From NCBI RefSeq assembly GCF_023333595.1, contig NZ_JAIQZM010000038.1, positions 1 to 59,127 on the forward strand: a stretch of DNA of 59,127 nt, in the 5' to 3' direction. The translations under genes and the position numbers were made by a program. A model generated the notes under the pieces. The model ran no database searches, was not told the DNA's origin, and saw only the letters and a program-made list of their open reading frames with translations. How positions within the stretch are numbered: position 1 is the stretch's first letter; each line of letters starts with the position of its first letter. The DNA comes from Argonema galeatum A003/A1 (GTDB lineage: Bacteria; Cyanobacteriota; Cyanobacteriia; Cyanobacteriales; Aerosakkonemataceae). Shown here piece by piece: positions 42,371 to 50,540 of the stretch.

Positions 42371-42790
42371 ATGAACGCCATTCAACCGTCAAGACCACCT
42401 CTGCAACCTATAGAACCCCGTAGAGTTGCTCGCCCTCGTCGGCGACGCCAGCAACATCAGGCTACTACTGCTCTAGCTCTGGAAACAACCGCCAAGTTGG
42501 CGGTTAATGTCATACTCTCATCAGCAGCCATTGTGGCTCTAGTACAACTGTTGCCTTATCACAAATCCGTGCAAGGCAAGTTGCAGGAAATCAGAGTGCA
42601 AGTGAAGCAAACAGAAGAACGAGTAAATCGTTTGCAAACCAATTTTGGGAATTTGTTCGATCCAAAGCAAACAAAAACTAATATGCAGGATCTGAGCAAT
42701 CGAGTCGATCCTACAAGGCGTAATATTGTATTGCTAGACAAGGATACCAACGATGCCGATGAAGCAGGACAGACGGCTTCATCCCCTTAA
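42371..42790 (+). CDS. Single-pass membrane protein, slr1601-like (possible divisome factor)
   Basis: 139 residues from the ATG at 42371 (MNAIQPSRPPLQP). A very basic N-terminus (RRVARPRRRRQQHQ) precedes one membrane helix (LAVNVILSSAAIVALVQLL), then a short periplasmic coiled coil (LQEIRVQVKQTEERVNRLQT). The topology is like FtsB/DivIC. I recall a cyanobacterial family named after Synechocystis slr1601 with this layout and a suspected cell-division role; the match is from memory. Confidence 0.7.
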   Translation: MNAIQPSRPPLQPIEPRRVARPRRRRQQHQATTALALETTAKLAVNVILSSAAIVALVQLLPYHKSVQGKLQEIRVQVKQTEERVNRLQTNFGNLFDPKQTKTNMQDLSNRVDPTRRNIVLLDKDTNDADEAGQTASSP

Positions 42791-42883
42791 GGGTTGACGA
42801 CTGAAATGTCTTAAGAATCCCACATCCTTGATTGTGTGGGAGTGTCAAAGTAAAGAGTACACCCATGTCAGGGGCAAAAAAAT

Positions 42884-42915
42884 TAGAAAAGGGAAGCGAA
42901 CGCTTCCCTTTTCTG
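42884..42915. terminator. Two-way terminator between converging genes
   Basis: GAAAAGGGAAGCG and CGCTTCCCTTTTC form a perfect 13-bp stem with a two-base loop, with AAATT and TCTGA on the flanks. It lies between the plus-strand gene ending at 42790 and the minus-strand gene ending at 42983 and could serve both. Confidence 0.75.
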
Positions 42916-42982
42916 ACCTGGATAAAGTTAGGGGTTTGATACTTCTCTAGGTTAATGATTTTTAATTTTGCATTTTTAATTT

Positions 42983-43735
42983 TTAATTCTCCGGCCCGAA
43001 TTGTAAAGGACTGAGTAGCTCGTTTAACCAAGTTTCTACTTGCTGACGACGACGACTGACTGGTAATTCCTCTAAAGCGCGTCGGTAATCGGCTAGAGCA
43101 TAATTCCAGTCGCCCATCAGATGATAGGTTCGACCGCGTTCTGCCCAGATGTGAGCTTTTAGTTGGCCCAGTCGCAGCGCAAAGTCAAAATTATCGATCG
43201 CTCGCTCGTATAATTTTAGGTCTCTAAACGTAATGCCTTGGTTAATCCAAGCCCGGACATGAACTGGATTGAGGTCGATAGCCCGATCGTAGTCTGCGAT
43301 CGCTTCGATTAATTGTCCTTGCTGGGCATAATAATTGGCCCGGTTGTTGTAAGCACCCGCCAAATGGGGATTGAGTTGAATGGCCCGATCGTAATCTGCG
43401 ATCGCCGACGCCAGTTGACCGCTCTGGAAATAAACCAGCCCCCGATTGTTATAATCATTGGCATCGCTGGGATTGCGGTCAATCAAACAGTTCATAATCT
43501 CGATCGCCTGGGCGTAATCGCCTTGTTGCGCTCGATCGCGAGCGACCCGGCGTAAGCCAGTCCAGTCAGGCTCTATTTGCGTAGCTCCTTGGCTGTAAAT
43601 CATTTTCAGCTCGATCCCTTGACGCTTTTGAGAATCGCGGGGGTTAGAACGAGACACCGCCGATGTTGGTGCAACATTCGATCGACACCGATTTTTAGAA
43701 CAATCTTGATTTTTTAGGAAACAGCGAGCTTTCAT
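42983..43735 (-). CDS. TPR-repeat protein
   Basis: 250 residues. From about residue 60 there are at least four TPR units with the consensus NRGLVYFQSGQLASAIADYDRAIQLNP and NRANYYAQQGQLIEAIADYDR, ending with a partly degenerate unit. The first 50 residues are basic and Ser/Arg-rich and may be an extension. TPRs form a protein-binding superhelix; no catalytic domain is present. The partner is unknown. Confidence 0.88.
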   Translation of the reverse strand: MKARCFLKNQDCSKNRCRSNVAPTSAVSRSNPRDSQKRQGIELKMIYSQGATQIEPDWTGLRRVARDRAQQGDYAQAIEIMNCLIDRNPSDANDYNNRGLVYFQSGQLASAIADYDRAIQLNPHLAGAYNNRANYYAQQGQLIEAIADYDRAIDLNPVHVRAWINQGITFRDLKLYERAIDNFDFALRLGQLKAHIWAERGRTYHLMGDWNYALADYRRALEELPVSRRRQQVETWLNELLSPLQFGPEN

Positions 43736-43880
43736 GCGACCTTGCGATCCTTAACGCTACTTTTGGCTCTACACCATCACTTTATGAATTTCTTGCCCAA
43801 AATCATCTGTCTGTTGTGTCACTTGCTGATGTGTCTTAAGTAAGATAAACGGACATTGTAGCTAATCTGTTCAACAAGCG

Positions 43881-44036
43881 ATGACACTGGTGGTCAATTT
43901 CAAATTTGTCTACCAAGTACAAGCTACAGTCACGAAGTCAGGCATTCCCGAAACGGCTCAAGACACCATCAAACCCCCAGAAATGTATATCGCCACTTTG
44001 TACCACAGATCCGGAAAGTTCGACTGTACCTTTTGA
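43881..44036 (+). CDS. Possible 51-residue ORF
   Basis: MTLVVNFKFVYQVQATVTKS then GIPETAQDTIKPPEMYIATL, in the gap before the 44079 gene. Its codon use looks like its neighbours' and the frame is open, but there is no clear ribosome site and no family is recognised. It could be chance. The rest of 43736-44078 holds nothing else. Confidence 0.22.
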   Translation: MTLVVNFKFVYQVQATVTKSGIPETAQDTIKPPEMYIATLYHRSGKFDCTF

Positions 44037-44078
44037 GCGGTAAAATCCAACGGTATACAACTGTCGATCCTTTGAACG

Positions 44079-44543
44079 ATGAAAACTGGTTCCCTGCATC
44101 CTAATGCCCCTGATGTATCGGCAGATGACTACCTGGTACTCGGCTTGGCAACCTGCTTTATTAAAGAAGACGGAGAAGTTCATCAAGTTCCAATTGTGGA
44201 GCCTATCCCCTCAGCCGCGCTGGAAGCCCTGGTAAAAGGAATTCCTACTTCTTACCAAATGGCTTGCGCTACGACCTGGGGAGCGGTACTAGCAGGCGAT
44301 ACACCCCAAAAGCCAGCCGAATTTCCACAGTCGGCTCAGTTCTGCGATGACTTTGTGGAACGGGCCCTAGCCGCAGTCCGCACTTACAAGCGTCGTCCCG
44401 TTGCCCAAACCCATATTCCGCAAGGTACTACTCGCCAGGACTTTAACTACTCTGTCGAACGCAAGCGCGTGCTGAATTCTCAGCACATTGTGAGAACAGA
44501 GGATAATGTGAAACAGCACGAATACACTCACAAAGTACTCTGA
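44079..44543 (+). CDS. Conserved cyanobacterial protein of unknown function
   Basis: 154 residues, soluble. Motifs such as PDVSADDYLVLGLATCF, EPIPSAALEALVKGIPTSYQ, FCDDFVERALAAVRTYKRRP and the end EDNVKQHEYTHKVL look well conserved in what I remember of cyanobacterial proteomes, without an assigned function. The next gene, 105 bases downstream on the same strand, is a glutathione S-transferase. Confidence 0.78.
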   Translation: MKTGSLHPNAPDVSADDYLVLGLATCFIKEDGEVHQVPIVEPIPSAALEALVKGIPTSYQMACATTWGAVLAGDTPQKPAEFPQSAQFCDDFVERALAAVRTYKRRPVAQTHIPQGTTRQDFNYSVERKRVLNSQHIVRTEDNVKQHEYTHKVL

Positions 44544-44647
44544 AAGGGACTGGGCAATTTTAGATTTTAGATTTAAATTCAATCTTAAATTCCCAGTTAC
44601 CAATCCCCCAATCCGTAATCTCGTTAGTAAATCAATTTTGTTGAAAG

Positions 44648-45211
44648 ATGTTGAAACTATATGGCGGTGCCCGCAGTCGGGCTTCAATTGTGCAATTGTA
44701 TCTGGAAGAATTGGGTGTTCCCTACGAATTTGTCATGTTGGATATGCAAAAAGGGGAACACCGCCAGCCTGAATACCTGGCGATTAACCCAATCGGCAAA
44801 GTTCCCAGCATAGTGGATGGGGATTTGAAGCTTTGGGAGTCAGGGGCAATTTTGCTTTATCTGGCTGAAAAATATGGCAATATCCCAGTCGGGCCTGAGT
44901 ATAAGGCTGCGATCGCCCAATGGGTGTTGTTTGCCAATTCCACATTGGCGATGGGAGTTTTTGTGGAAGCCAACCGCGATCGCGAAATGCCCATCCTCAT
45001 GGCTGCATTGAATGAAATCTTTCAGCAGCAACCTTATCTCCTTGGCGAAGAGTTCAGTGTCGCAGATGTGGCAGTTGGGGCAACTTTAGCCTACATTCCG
45101 ATGATGCTGAAGCTTGATTTGAGTGCTTATCCAGATGTCTTGGATTACATGAAGCGTCTATCCGAACGACCTGCTTTCCAAAAGGTGTTTGCACCCCCAA
45201 ACCCCGCCTGA
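44648..45211 (+). CDS. Glutathione S-transferase
   Basis: 187 residues. N-terminal thioredoxin-like half (MLKLYGGARSRASIVQLYLE, INPIGKVPSIVDGDLKLWES with the cis-Pro and Glu-Ser glutathione contacts). The C-terminal helical half has LLGEEFSVADVAVGATLAYIP (N-capping box). It joins glutathione to electrophiles or reduces peroxides. Slightly shorter than typical GSTs (about 200) but with both domains. The catalytic residue is probably Ser in GARSRAS. Confidence 0.92.
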   Translation: MLKLYGGARSRASIVQLYLEELGVPYEFVMLDMQKGEHRQPEYLAINPIGKVPSIVDGDLKLWESGAILLYLAEKYGNIPVGPEYKAAIAQWVLFANSTLAMGVFVEANRDREMPILMAALNEIFQQQPYLLGEEFSVADVAVGATLAYIPMMLKLDLSAYPDVLDYMKRLSERPAFQKVFAPPNPA

Positions 45212-45240
45212 ACATTATTGTTTTAGGGGTGGGGACTGGG

Positions 45241-45313
45241 TAGGGGCGAAGCACTTACGCTGATATTTTTGGTGATTACCAATAAGATAACAAAGCCAAG
45301 TGCTTCGCCCTTA
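45241..45313. repeat. GGGGCGAAGCAC...GTGCTTCGCCC palindromic element
   Basis: About 73 bp with ends GGGGCGAAGCAC and GTGCTTCGCCC and the inner word GATTACCAATAA, the same family as 3511-3586 and 1-46. It covers the first part of the next open frame. Confidence 0.78.
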
Positions 45314-45365
45314 CACCAGCTTTTAAAAGCGCGGTTAGAAAATGCTGAAGTTGTTGTGCAACAAA

Positions 45366-45535
45366 TGGCTTTACCTAAATCAGAAAATCCTTGGATAAAG
45401 TTTGCGGGGATGTATAAGGATAATCCTCTTTTTAATGATATGGTTTCTGAGATGGAAGCTTATCGGCGGGAAGTTGATGCGGAAATGCAGGAATATTACC
45501 GTAAAATGGATGAGGAGGAGAAAAACAAGTGCTAA
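45366..45535 (+). pseudogene. Antitoxin C-terminal fragment
   Basis: The frame runs from 45269 through the repeat, but only from about 45318 on does it look like protein. From the ATG at 45366 it reads MALPKSENPWIKFAGMYKDN, then NDMVSEMEAYRREVDAEMQE and YYRKMDEEEKNKC. This resembles the charged C-terminal halves of Phd/VapB-type cyanobacterial antitoxins (FAG..KD.P.F..M...). The DNA-binding N-terminus appears replaced by the repeat, and no toxin follows. A short functional peptide cannot be excluded. Confidence 0.45.
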
Positions 45536-45601
45536 AATGTGCCTCATCTTGCCAAAAGTTCATGGCAAGTTGTGGTGTGCTGTAAATTAGGAAAATAGGT
45601 A

Positions 45602-46191
45602 GTGGACAGGGGACAATCTTACATCAGGGTAAGCGAATTAGAATTACGCCGAGAGCAAGCAATAGAAAAATGTGGAGAAGGATTAAGGCAACCTTCTATG
45701 TTTGAGGCTGCTAACATTGCATCTTTCGTTTCTTGGGAAGATATTGTAGGTAATGCTGAAAATCTACAGTTGCGGCTAGAAGCTATAGCGTCTGCTACGA
45801 GTTTAGCAGATTTAATGGAGGCTAAGGAGCAGCACTTTTATTTTGAGGCTCAAATTCACGATCGAGTTACAATTGAGGATATTGCTGAGATTATCTATAT
45901 TGAAGATATTCCAAGTGGTTTGATCTCGATATTTACGAAGAGGAAGGTCAACTGTGGGTTTTGCCTACTTTAGAAGGAGGTCGATTGTCAGGTGGAATCT
46001 CAACATTTGCTACTCTAGGAAATGGTAAAAATTGGTGGAAATTAGATAGTGGTACTGAAATTACGGCTGAACTAAAATTAGTGAACGATCGCGAAGACCA
46101 CTGGTTATGGACACCGAGTTACCCAATGCCGATGGATGAATATAAAGCTGCCCTTCGACTGATGGGCGCGTCTTTCTATAAAATAAGTTAA
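45602..46191 (+). pseudogene. Frameshifted gene of unknown function
   Basis: From a GTG at 45602 the frame reads MDRGQSYIRVSELELRREQA ... AEIIYIEDIPSG and then degenerates to a stop at 45973. The next frame continues from about 45910 as KWFDLDIYEEEGQLWVLPTL ... DEYKAALRLMGASFYKIS to 46191. Joined, they give about 196 residues of uniform style with a rich acidic/aromatic centre. One base change in length near GATATTCCAAGTGG (45905-45918) explains the break. Family not recognised. A sequencing error is the alternative. Confidence 0.65.
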
Positions 46192-46258
46192 GCAGAATCA
46201 GAGGGAAATTTTGCTTTTCGAGGGAGAGAGGGGTCAAGTTTGAGTAAAATTTATTGTT

Positions 46259-46681
46259 ATGAAGGTATTTGATATGAATCTTTCATTTAAAGACATCCGG
46301 TTTATCATAGAAGCGATCGATCATCTGATCGATAGTTACGAAGAACGGATCGAAGTTATTGAAGATGAGGATGAAGATGAAGCTTCCGATCTGGGAAATG
46401 ATTGTAAGTTTTTAGAGGCACTCCGTAAAGATTTAGAAAAAATTCTGGAGCAAAATGTTTCACCTACTTCTTCCCCAGGTATGACAGATATGTCTTTTGA
46501 AAATATAGAAGGCTTATCTTGGCAAAAATTGGTGAAACCAGTTCTAGAGTTATCAATGAATGAGCGATTGAGGGTAATAGACGCGATTACTGAGTCTATT
46601 CGCCAGGAAATAACAGCTAATAAAATAGAGGACTCTTCAGAAAAATGCGGCATGGTAACTGATAAAGTTGTCTCAGCTTGA
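46259..46681 (+). CDS. Hypothetical acidic helical protein
   Basis: 140 residues (start at 46259 or the ATG at 46274, MNLSFKDIRF). A helix (IRFIIEAIDHLIDSYEERIE) leads into an acidic run EDEDEDEAS. A second half, SWQKLVKPVLELSMNERLRVIDAI, has the look of short antitoxin-like or addiction-module helices. No family recognised. It lies 68 bases behind the frameshifted gene on the same strand. The gap 46682-46888 contains GCGATCGC sites only. Confidence 0.6.
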   Translation: MKVFDMNLSFKDIRFIIEAIDHLIDSYEERIEVIEDEDEDEASDLGNDCKFLEALRKDLEKILEQNVSPTSSPGMTDMSFENIEGLSWQKLVKPVLELSMNERLRVIDAITESIRQEITANKIEDSSEKCGMVTDKVVSA

Positions 46682-46888
46682 AGAAGATGCGAATATCTAT
46701 GGTAGGCTGTGCGATCGCACTTTTATTTTACTACAAAAGTGAGAGGCGATCGCGTTAAAATATCAATAACGGATGCGGGAAATTAGAGAAGGTAGGAGAG
46801 AGAAAGTTAGCGGGATTGGGTAGGGTGGATGAGGTGCGATCGCATTTCTCCAATATGGAAACTAAGATATTTTCAGTTTGGTCAATTA

Positions 46889-47431
46889 CTATTTGCAATT
46901 ATTCTGACTGGAAGATGGTGACGTAGTTACCACATCCCCGACCCCCACTTTGGCACTTTTGAAATTACCAGCTTTCAATTTCGTGACAAGTTGCTCCGCT
47001 ATTGAGCGATTATAAAATGAAGCTATTTGAATTTTACCAACAGCAGGATCGTAAAACGCATCACAGCAAAAATACTTACGGACTCTTATTAAATCTTGTT
47101 GGTTGTAATTGATATAAATAGGATACCATCTGTTAGTACCGCCAGATGTTTTATCTCCGCAAGCAGTCATAGGGAAATTAAAAGAATAATTTTTATTATT
47201 TTTTTGCGAATAATTTTTATGAGATTGTTTCACTATATAAATAAATAATAAAGCAACTATGCCGGAAACAGTCAAACCTATAACCCAACGCCAAGGGTTT
47301 GTTCTTTGACCCGCTCTTTCAATTTCCTTTTCAAAACGCTTATAGTTATTATCGCTGGGATTACGACGAACAGCTTCCGATCCCTCTCGAAGAACTTTTA
47401 ATAGTTTATTTATTCTATCTCTATCGCTCAT
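46889..47431 (-). CDS. Membrane protein with SPOR-like C-terminus, last gene of the four-gene operon
   Basis: 180 residues. A soluble charged N-terminus (DRDRINKLLKVLREGSEAVR) precedes one membrane helix (WRWVIGLTVSGIVALLFIYIV). An outside domain follows with three or four cysteines (TACGDK, YFCCDAF, NNCK). Its end, VGKIQIASFYNRSIAEQLVTKLKAG, follows the strand-helix pattern of SPOR domains, which bind denuded peptidoglycan; this match is weak. It starts 30 bases after the upstream gene, so it belongs to the operon of three related proteins and may be their envelope anchor. Confidence 0.65.
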   Translation of the reverse strand: MSDRDRINKLLKVLREGSEAVRRNPSDNNYKRFEKEIERAGQRTNPWRWVIGLTVSGIVALLFIYIVKQSHKNYSQKNNKNYSFNFPMTACGDKTSGGTNRWYPIYINYNQQDLIRVRKYFCCDAFYDPAVGKIQIASFYNRSIAEQLVTKLKAGNFKSAKVGVGDVVTTSPSSSQNNCK

Positions 47432-47461
47432 GCTGCTAAAATTATTGCCTTGCGTAAATTA

Positions 47462-47812
47462 TCATCCCAGGCGGTCATTGTAACACTCCCGCAAAACTTC
47501 AATTGCTTTACGAGCCAAACGCTGGTCGTAAAGATGAGGATTTTGTTCAATGTGACTAATTGCTTCAGAATATGCAGTCAAAGCATTCATTATCCGTTTG
47601 ACTCGGAGTTCATAATAAATACGGAAAACTTTAGATCCGATTGTAATCGGCAAGAATCCAGTTCGTGTAGAAGGGCTTAGGCTTGTTGAATCTGAAAAAG
47701 CTTGGGCAATTGCTGAAGTAACAATTATGGCACGATCCCCGGAAGATGCTGAGTTTGGTTCATCAATAATTAAGTCGGCTTCATTTCCTAATTTTATAGT
47801 TATTGTCGCCAT
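47462..47812 (-). CDS. Single-domain member of an unrecognised repeated family (third gene)
   Basis: 116 residues, one copy of the domain. A strand-rich first half (TITIKLGNEADLIIDEP ... LPITIGSKVFRIYYELRVKR) is followed by a helical second half (IMNALTAYSEAISHIEQN, QRLARKAIEVLRECYND). It lacks the GLP.S motif of its neighbours but keeps the IGS..Y..YY...R.KRI core. Only three bases separate it from the upstream gene, so translation is probably coupled. Function unknown. Confidence 0.68.
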   Translation of the reverse strand: MATITIKLGNEADLIIDEPNSASSGDRAIIVTSAIAQAFSDSTSLSPSTRTGFLPITIGSKVFRIYYELRVKRIMNALTAYSEAISHIEQNPHLYDQRLARKAIEVLRECYNDRLG

Positions 47813-47815
47813 TTT

Positions 47816-48205
47816 TTACCCATTTAAAAACTTTTTGAACTCTTGGTCTAGTTGATCATACAAATATTTTGTAGTTAGGTCTGCCAGTTTTGGATCTACA
47901 CTTCCTTTCAATTTCTGAAACTCAATCCATTGAGTAGCTTCATTAAAAATTTCAAGAGCAGTAATAGCACGCATAACAATAAATGAATACTTCAGTTTAT
48001 AGTATTCATTACCAACCTTTAACGTAGCGTATCGTATTCCCCCTATAACTCCGGCAGTATAACTACCCGCTGCCGGAATGCCATGCTTAACTAATGCTAA
48101 AGCCGCCTGTGCCTGAACTGCTGGTGTCATTACAGATTGAGGGAGTCCTTCCATTATCACTTCAAGACCAGTGCCAATTTGCTCTCTAACAACGGAGTTA
48201 TCCAT
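47816..48205 (-). CDS. Single-domain member of an unrecognised repeated family (second gene)
   Basis: 129 residues, the most complete copy: GLEVIMEGLPQSVMTP, ALALVKHGIPAAGSY, ATLKVGNEYYKLKYSFIVMR, AITALEIFNEATQWIE and DPKLADLTTKYLYDQLD. No membrane segment or catalytic motif is visible. The layout (strand, helix, beta hairpin, paired helices) suggests a compact alpha/beta fold. It lies 57 bases behind the two-copy protein and directly before the one-copy protein. Confidence 0.7.
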   Translation of the reverse strand: MDNSVVREQIGTGLEVIMEGLPQSVMTPAVQAQAALALVKHGIPAAGSYTAGVIGGIRYATLKVGNEYYKLKYSFIVMRAITALEIFNEATQWIEFQKLKGSVDPKLADLTTKYLYDQLDQEFKKFLNG

Positions 48206-48262
48206 TTTCGCTAATCCTTATCAACTATGATGTTATTTTACTTTGAATTATCAACTGCATTA

Positions 48263-48961
48263 TCAATTTGAGCGATGGCGTTTGGCGCGAAATACATAAT
48301 GAACCTCATAGAGTTGGCTACCAATTTTCAAGGTAGTAGTTTTTGAATTATCTATGATTGCCGATGGCAAACTACTAGAGCCTGGTGGAATGTTATCTTT
48401 GACTAATTTTGAAACTACCTCTGTCCGAATTATTGGCGTTATTATCGATTCAGGAAGTCCTTCAATCGCAACTTCCATGTTTTCGTCAATTTGCTGTATT
48501 ATTAGTGCCGAATTGTGATTATGTTTTTTTACTGACTGCACTTCCTCCCAAGCTGATTGTTTGATGTAATCGGCTGTCAATTTAGCCAAATCGGGATCGT
48601 AAATCCCTTCTCTTGCTCCTGAATTTATAAGGTCAAAAGCATCTTTGTAGACTTTTAATGCAGTTAACACGCGAATGGCATCTAGTGAATAAACAATGTC
48701 GCACATCTCATCATTAATTCGTAAACTTGCTTTACCTTGGTAAATATTTTCACCTGGGTTATATGCACGTTCGGGAAGACGTGAAATCGTATTGCGTATT
48801 AAGCTTTCAAATATTGCCTTACGCTTTTCTGGTTCTAAGTCTGAAGGAATACCTCTTACTGTTAATTGGATATCATCGGAAACTTTAATAACTTCTTCTT
48901 CCATATCATGTAGGTTTTTTTGTTTTTTTTGTTTAGGTTTTCGTCTATCGAATAAGCCCAT
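48263..48961 (-). CDS. Two-copy member of an unrecognised repeated family (first gene)
   Basis: 232 residues. A basic start (MGLFDRRKPKQKKQKNLHD) precedes domain copy A (IQLTVRGIPSDLEPE ... ASLRINDEMCDIVYSLDAIRVLTALKVYKDA ... DPDLAKLTADYI, residues 30-145). Copy B follows (MEVAIEGLPESIITP ... TTLKIGSQLYEVHYVFRAKR, residues 158-230). Copy B stops with HRSN where the other copies continue for 40-50 residues. A different frame continues with NAIAQIDNAVDN for a few codons, so a small frameshift or truncation is likely. First gene of the operon, divergent from 49180. Confidence 0.7.
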   Translation of the reverse strand: MGLFDRRKPKQKKQKNLHDMEEEVIKVSDDIQLTVRGIPSDLEPEKRKAIFESLIRNTISRLPERAYNPGENIYQGKASLRINDEMCDIVYSLDAIRVLTALKVYKDAFDLINSGAREGIYDPDLAKLTADYIKQSAWEEVQSVKKHNHNSALIIQQIDENMEVAIEGLPESIITPIIRTEVVSKLVKDNIPPGSSSLPSAIIDNSKTTTLKIGSQLYEVHYVFRAKRHRSN

Positions 48962-49115
48962 AAACCACCTGCATAAATGACTGGCTTTTGCTGATTGACC
49001 TTACTAAAATGTAACAATTGATACTTTTAAGCTTGTTAATGCCTTGTTGCTCCTGTCAAAATCGGTTTATAAGTTTTTAGCCATTAACCTGATTGTAATA
49101 TAGCCAAGCTCAGCT

Positions 49116-49139
49116 ATTTCCTGATATACATCAGGAAAT
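49116..49139. promoter_or_regulatory. Palindromic operator candidate between divergent genes
   Basis: ATTTCCTGA-TATACA-TCAGGAAAT, perfect 9-bp arms around 6 bases, 41 bases before the start of the HTH gene and about 155 before the operon on the other strand. The symmetry and place suit a dimeric repressor. The HTH protein encoded next to it is the natural candidate. Confidence 0.6.
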
Positions 49140-49179
49140 ATGTTAGAATCTCATCAGTAATTTTCATACCCCCCCATCT

Positions 49180-49662
49180 ATGGCATCTACTGACGAGCAG
49201 TTTACCCAAGCGGCAAACCACTGGGACTTAGAAACTCTGTACGCAGACTTGGCATCTGTGAAGGGAAAGCGCCTCACCCCCGTTGAAAAGCTACATCTGC
49301 GGGGGTTACTTTGTGGTCATAGTCCCACTGAAATAGCGGAAAAACTAGGTAAAAATACTAAGGGAGTTGAAACCGATCTCTGTGCCAGTATTTATAGGTA
49401 CGTTAAAAGTTTGGTGGATAAATGTAACGAAAAGATAGAAAACTGGCGAAATATTACTGAATGGCTTGATGATGCAGGATATAAAAGTCAGTCTTCTTCT
49501 AAGATGCCAGTTAGTAATTGTTTACCCGAAAATAGTACAGTTAATATAACTAATATATTTTATGAAAAATATAACATCAAAGTGTTTCTACAAATAACTG
49601 TACCGCTACCTTCAGAACTATCAATCCAAGAATTAGATATTGAAGACAATAATAATAACTAG
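49180..49662 (+). CDS. Free-standing HTH module protein
   Basis: 160 residues. The first 95 residues (HWDLETLYADLASVKGKRLT, PVEKLHLRGLLCGHSPTEIA, EKLGKNTKGVETDLCASIYRY) form a LuxR/sigma-4-like helix-turn-helix. I recall this module at the N-terminus of large cyanobacterial proteins that carry WD40, AAA or caspase-like parts. Here it ends in a strand-rich tail (YNIKVFLQITVPLPSELSIQ) and a poly-Asn end, without an effector. Divergent from the four-gene operon across a palindrome. It may regulate that operon or act as an adaptor. Confidence 0.72.
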   Translation: MASTDEQFTQAANHWDLETLYADLASVKGKRLTPVEKLHLRGLLCGHSPTEIAEKLGKNTKGVETDLCASIYRYVKSLVDKCNEKIENWRNITEWLDDAGYKSQSSSKMPVSNCLPENSTVNITNIFYEKYNIKVFLQITVPLPSELSIQELDIEDNNNN

Positions 49663-49812
49663 GTTTTTGCTACAATTCAAATGTGTAGAAGGTGAAGTGG
49701 CTGAAAAGTTCGATCGCACTCCCTTTCCTATCCTTTAATCCAAGTGCGATCGCGTAGCTGACAAAAGCCATTTTCTCTCATCCTCCAAAGTGCGATCGCT
49801 TTTCGGGAAACT

Positions 49813-50127
49813 TTATTCTTCTTCACCAGCATCTTGATTTGGAAAAAGGATTTCTAAATCGCGGTAGCCGCTGACAACCCGCACAATTTCAACACCGCCA
49901 GCAACCTGGCGATAAAATATCAAGTAATTATCCACAGGAAAACTTCGCAGTCCTGACTGCAAATCATCACGATTTTGACCCATTACTGGAAAATCAGCCA
50001 ACAGCTTGAACTGTTGTTTAAATTTCTCCCTCAGACTTCTAGCAGCTTGAGGATTTCTCCTCGTCAGATATGTGTTAATTTCCCTCAAGTTTAATCTAGC
50101 TGAAGGAGCTAAGATATATCGACTCAT
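49813..50127 (-). CDS. parE: ParE-type toxin
   Basis: 104 residues of the ParE/RelE fold: YILAPSARLNLREINTYLTR, NPQAARSLREKFKQQFKLLA, GLRSFPVDNYLIFYR and IVRVVSGYRDLEILF. The R.FPV..Y.I.Y and V..G.RD motifs are intact. Well-studied ParE toxins poison DNA gyrase. The start overlaps the stop of the ParD gene by one base (TAATG). It is the intact paralogue of the broken gene at 9476-9781. Confidence 0.9.
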   Translation of the reverse strand: MSRYILAPSARLNLREINTYLTRRNPQAARSLREKFKQQFKLLADFPVMGQNRDDLQSGLRSFPVDNYLIFYRQVAGGVEIVRVVSGYRDLEILFPNQDAGEEE

Positions 50128-50411
50128 TATTTAGCTTGCTCTAGTTGTGCCATTTCCGCTTCAATTCGCCGACTATCTTCCTCAAGTTCGGCAAATACCT
50201 CTTCCCCATCAATTCCTTCACCGCGATCGAGTTCTTCAATACCTTCTCTGATTTTTGCCTTCAATTCGGCCAAATGCTCTGACTGAGTGCGATCGCGTTC
50301 CCTCAATAGCCACAACGCTTCTTCTACCACCTCATCAGCAGATGAATATCTACCGCTTTTTACCCGCTCGTCGATAAACTGTTCTAGCTCTCCTCTTAAC
50401 GATACATTCAT
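50127..50411 (-). CDS. parD: ParD-type antitoxin
   Basis: 94 residues: MNVSLRGELEQFIDERVKSG (ribbon-helix-helix) then a long charged helix with ELDRGEGIDGEEVFAELEED. Very similar to the protein at 9781-10065 at the same length. First gene of the pair, expected to repress its own promoter. Confidence 0.9.
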   Translation of the reverse strand: MNVSLRGELEQFIDERVKSGRYSSADEVVEEALWLLRERDRTQSEHLAELKAKIREGIEELDRGEGIDGEEVFAELEEDSRRIEAEMAQLEQAK

Positions 50412-50474
50412 AAATTGCTCCTAACTCACTAATCTCTTTTTAATTATACTAACTCAAGTTGCTAATTATATTAA

Positions 50475-50540
50475 GTAGGGTGCGTCAGGTCGCCAAATTT
50501 TGGAGAGTATCACTAATTTTGGGCGGCTGACGCACCCTAC
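50475..50540. repeat. GTAGGGTGCGTCAG palindromic element
   Basis: 66 bp with perfect 14-bp terminal inverted repeats GTAGGGTGCGTCAG/CTGACGCACCCTAC. A short non-autonomous element of a type common in cyanobacteria. It lies upstream of the ParD gene. The rest of the gap to 50685 has GCGATCGC sites but no gene. Confidence 0.82.
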
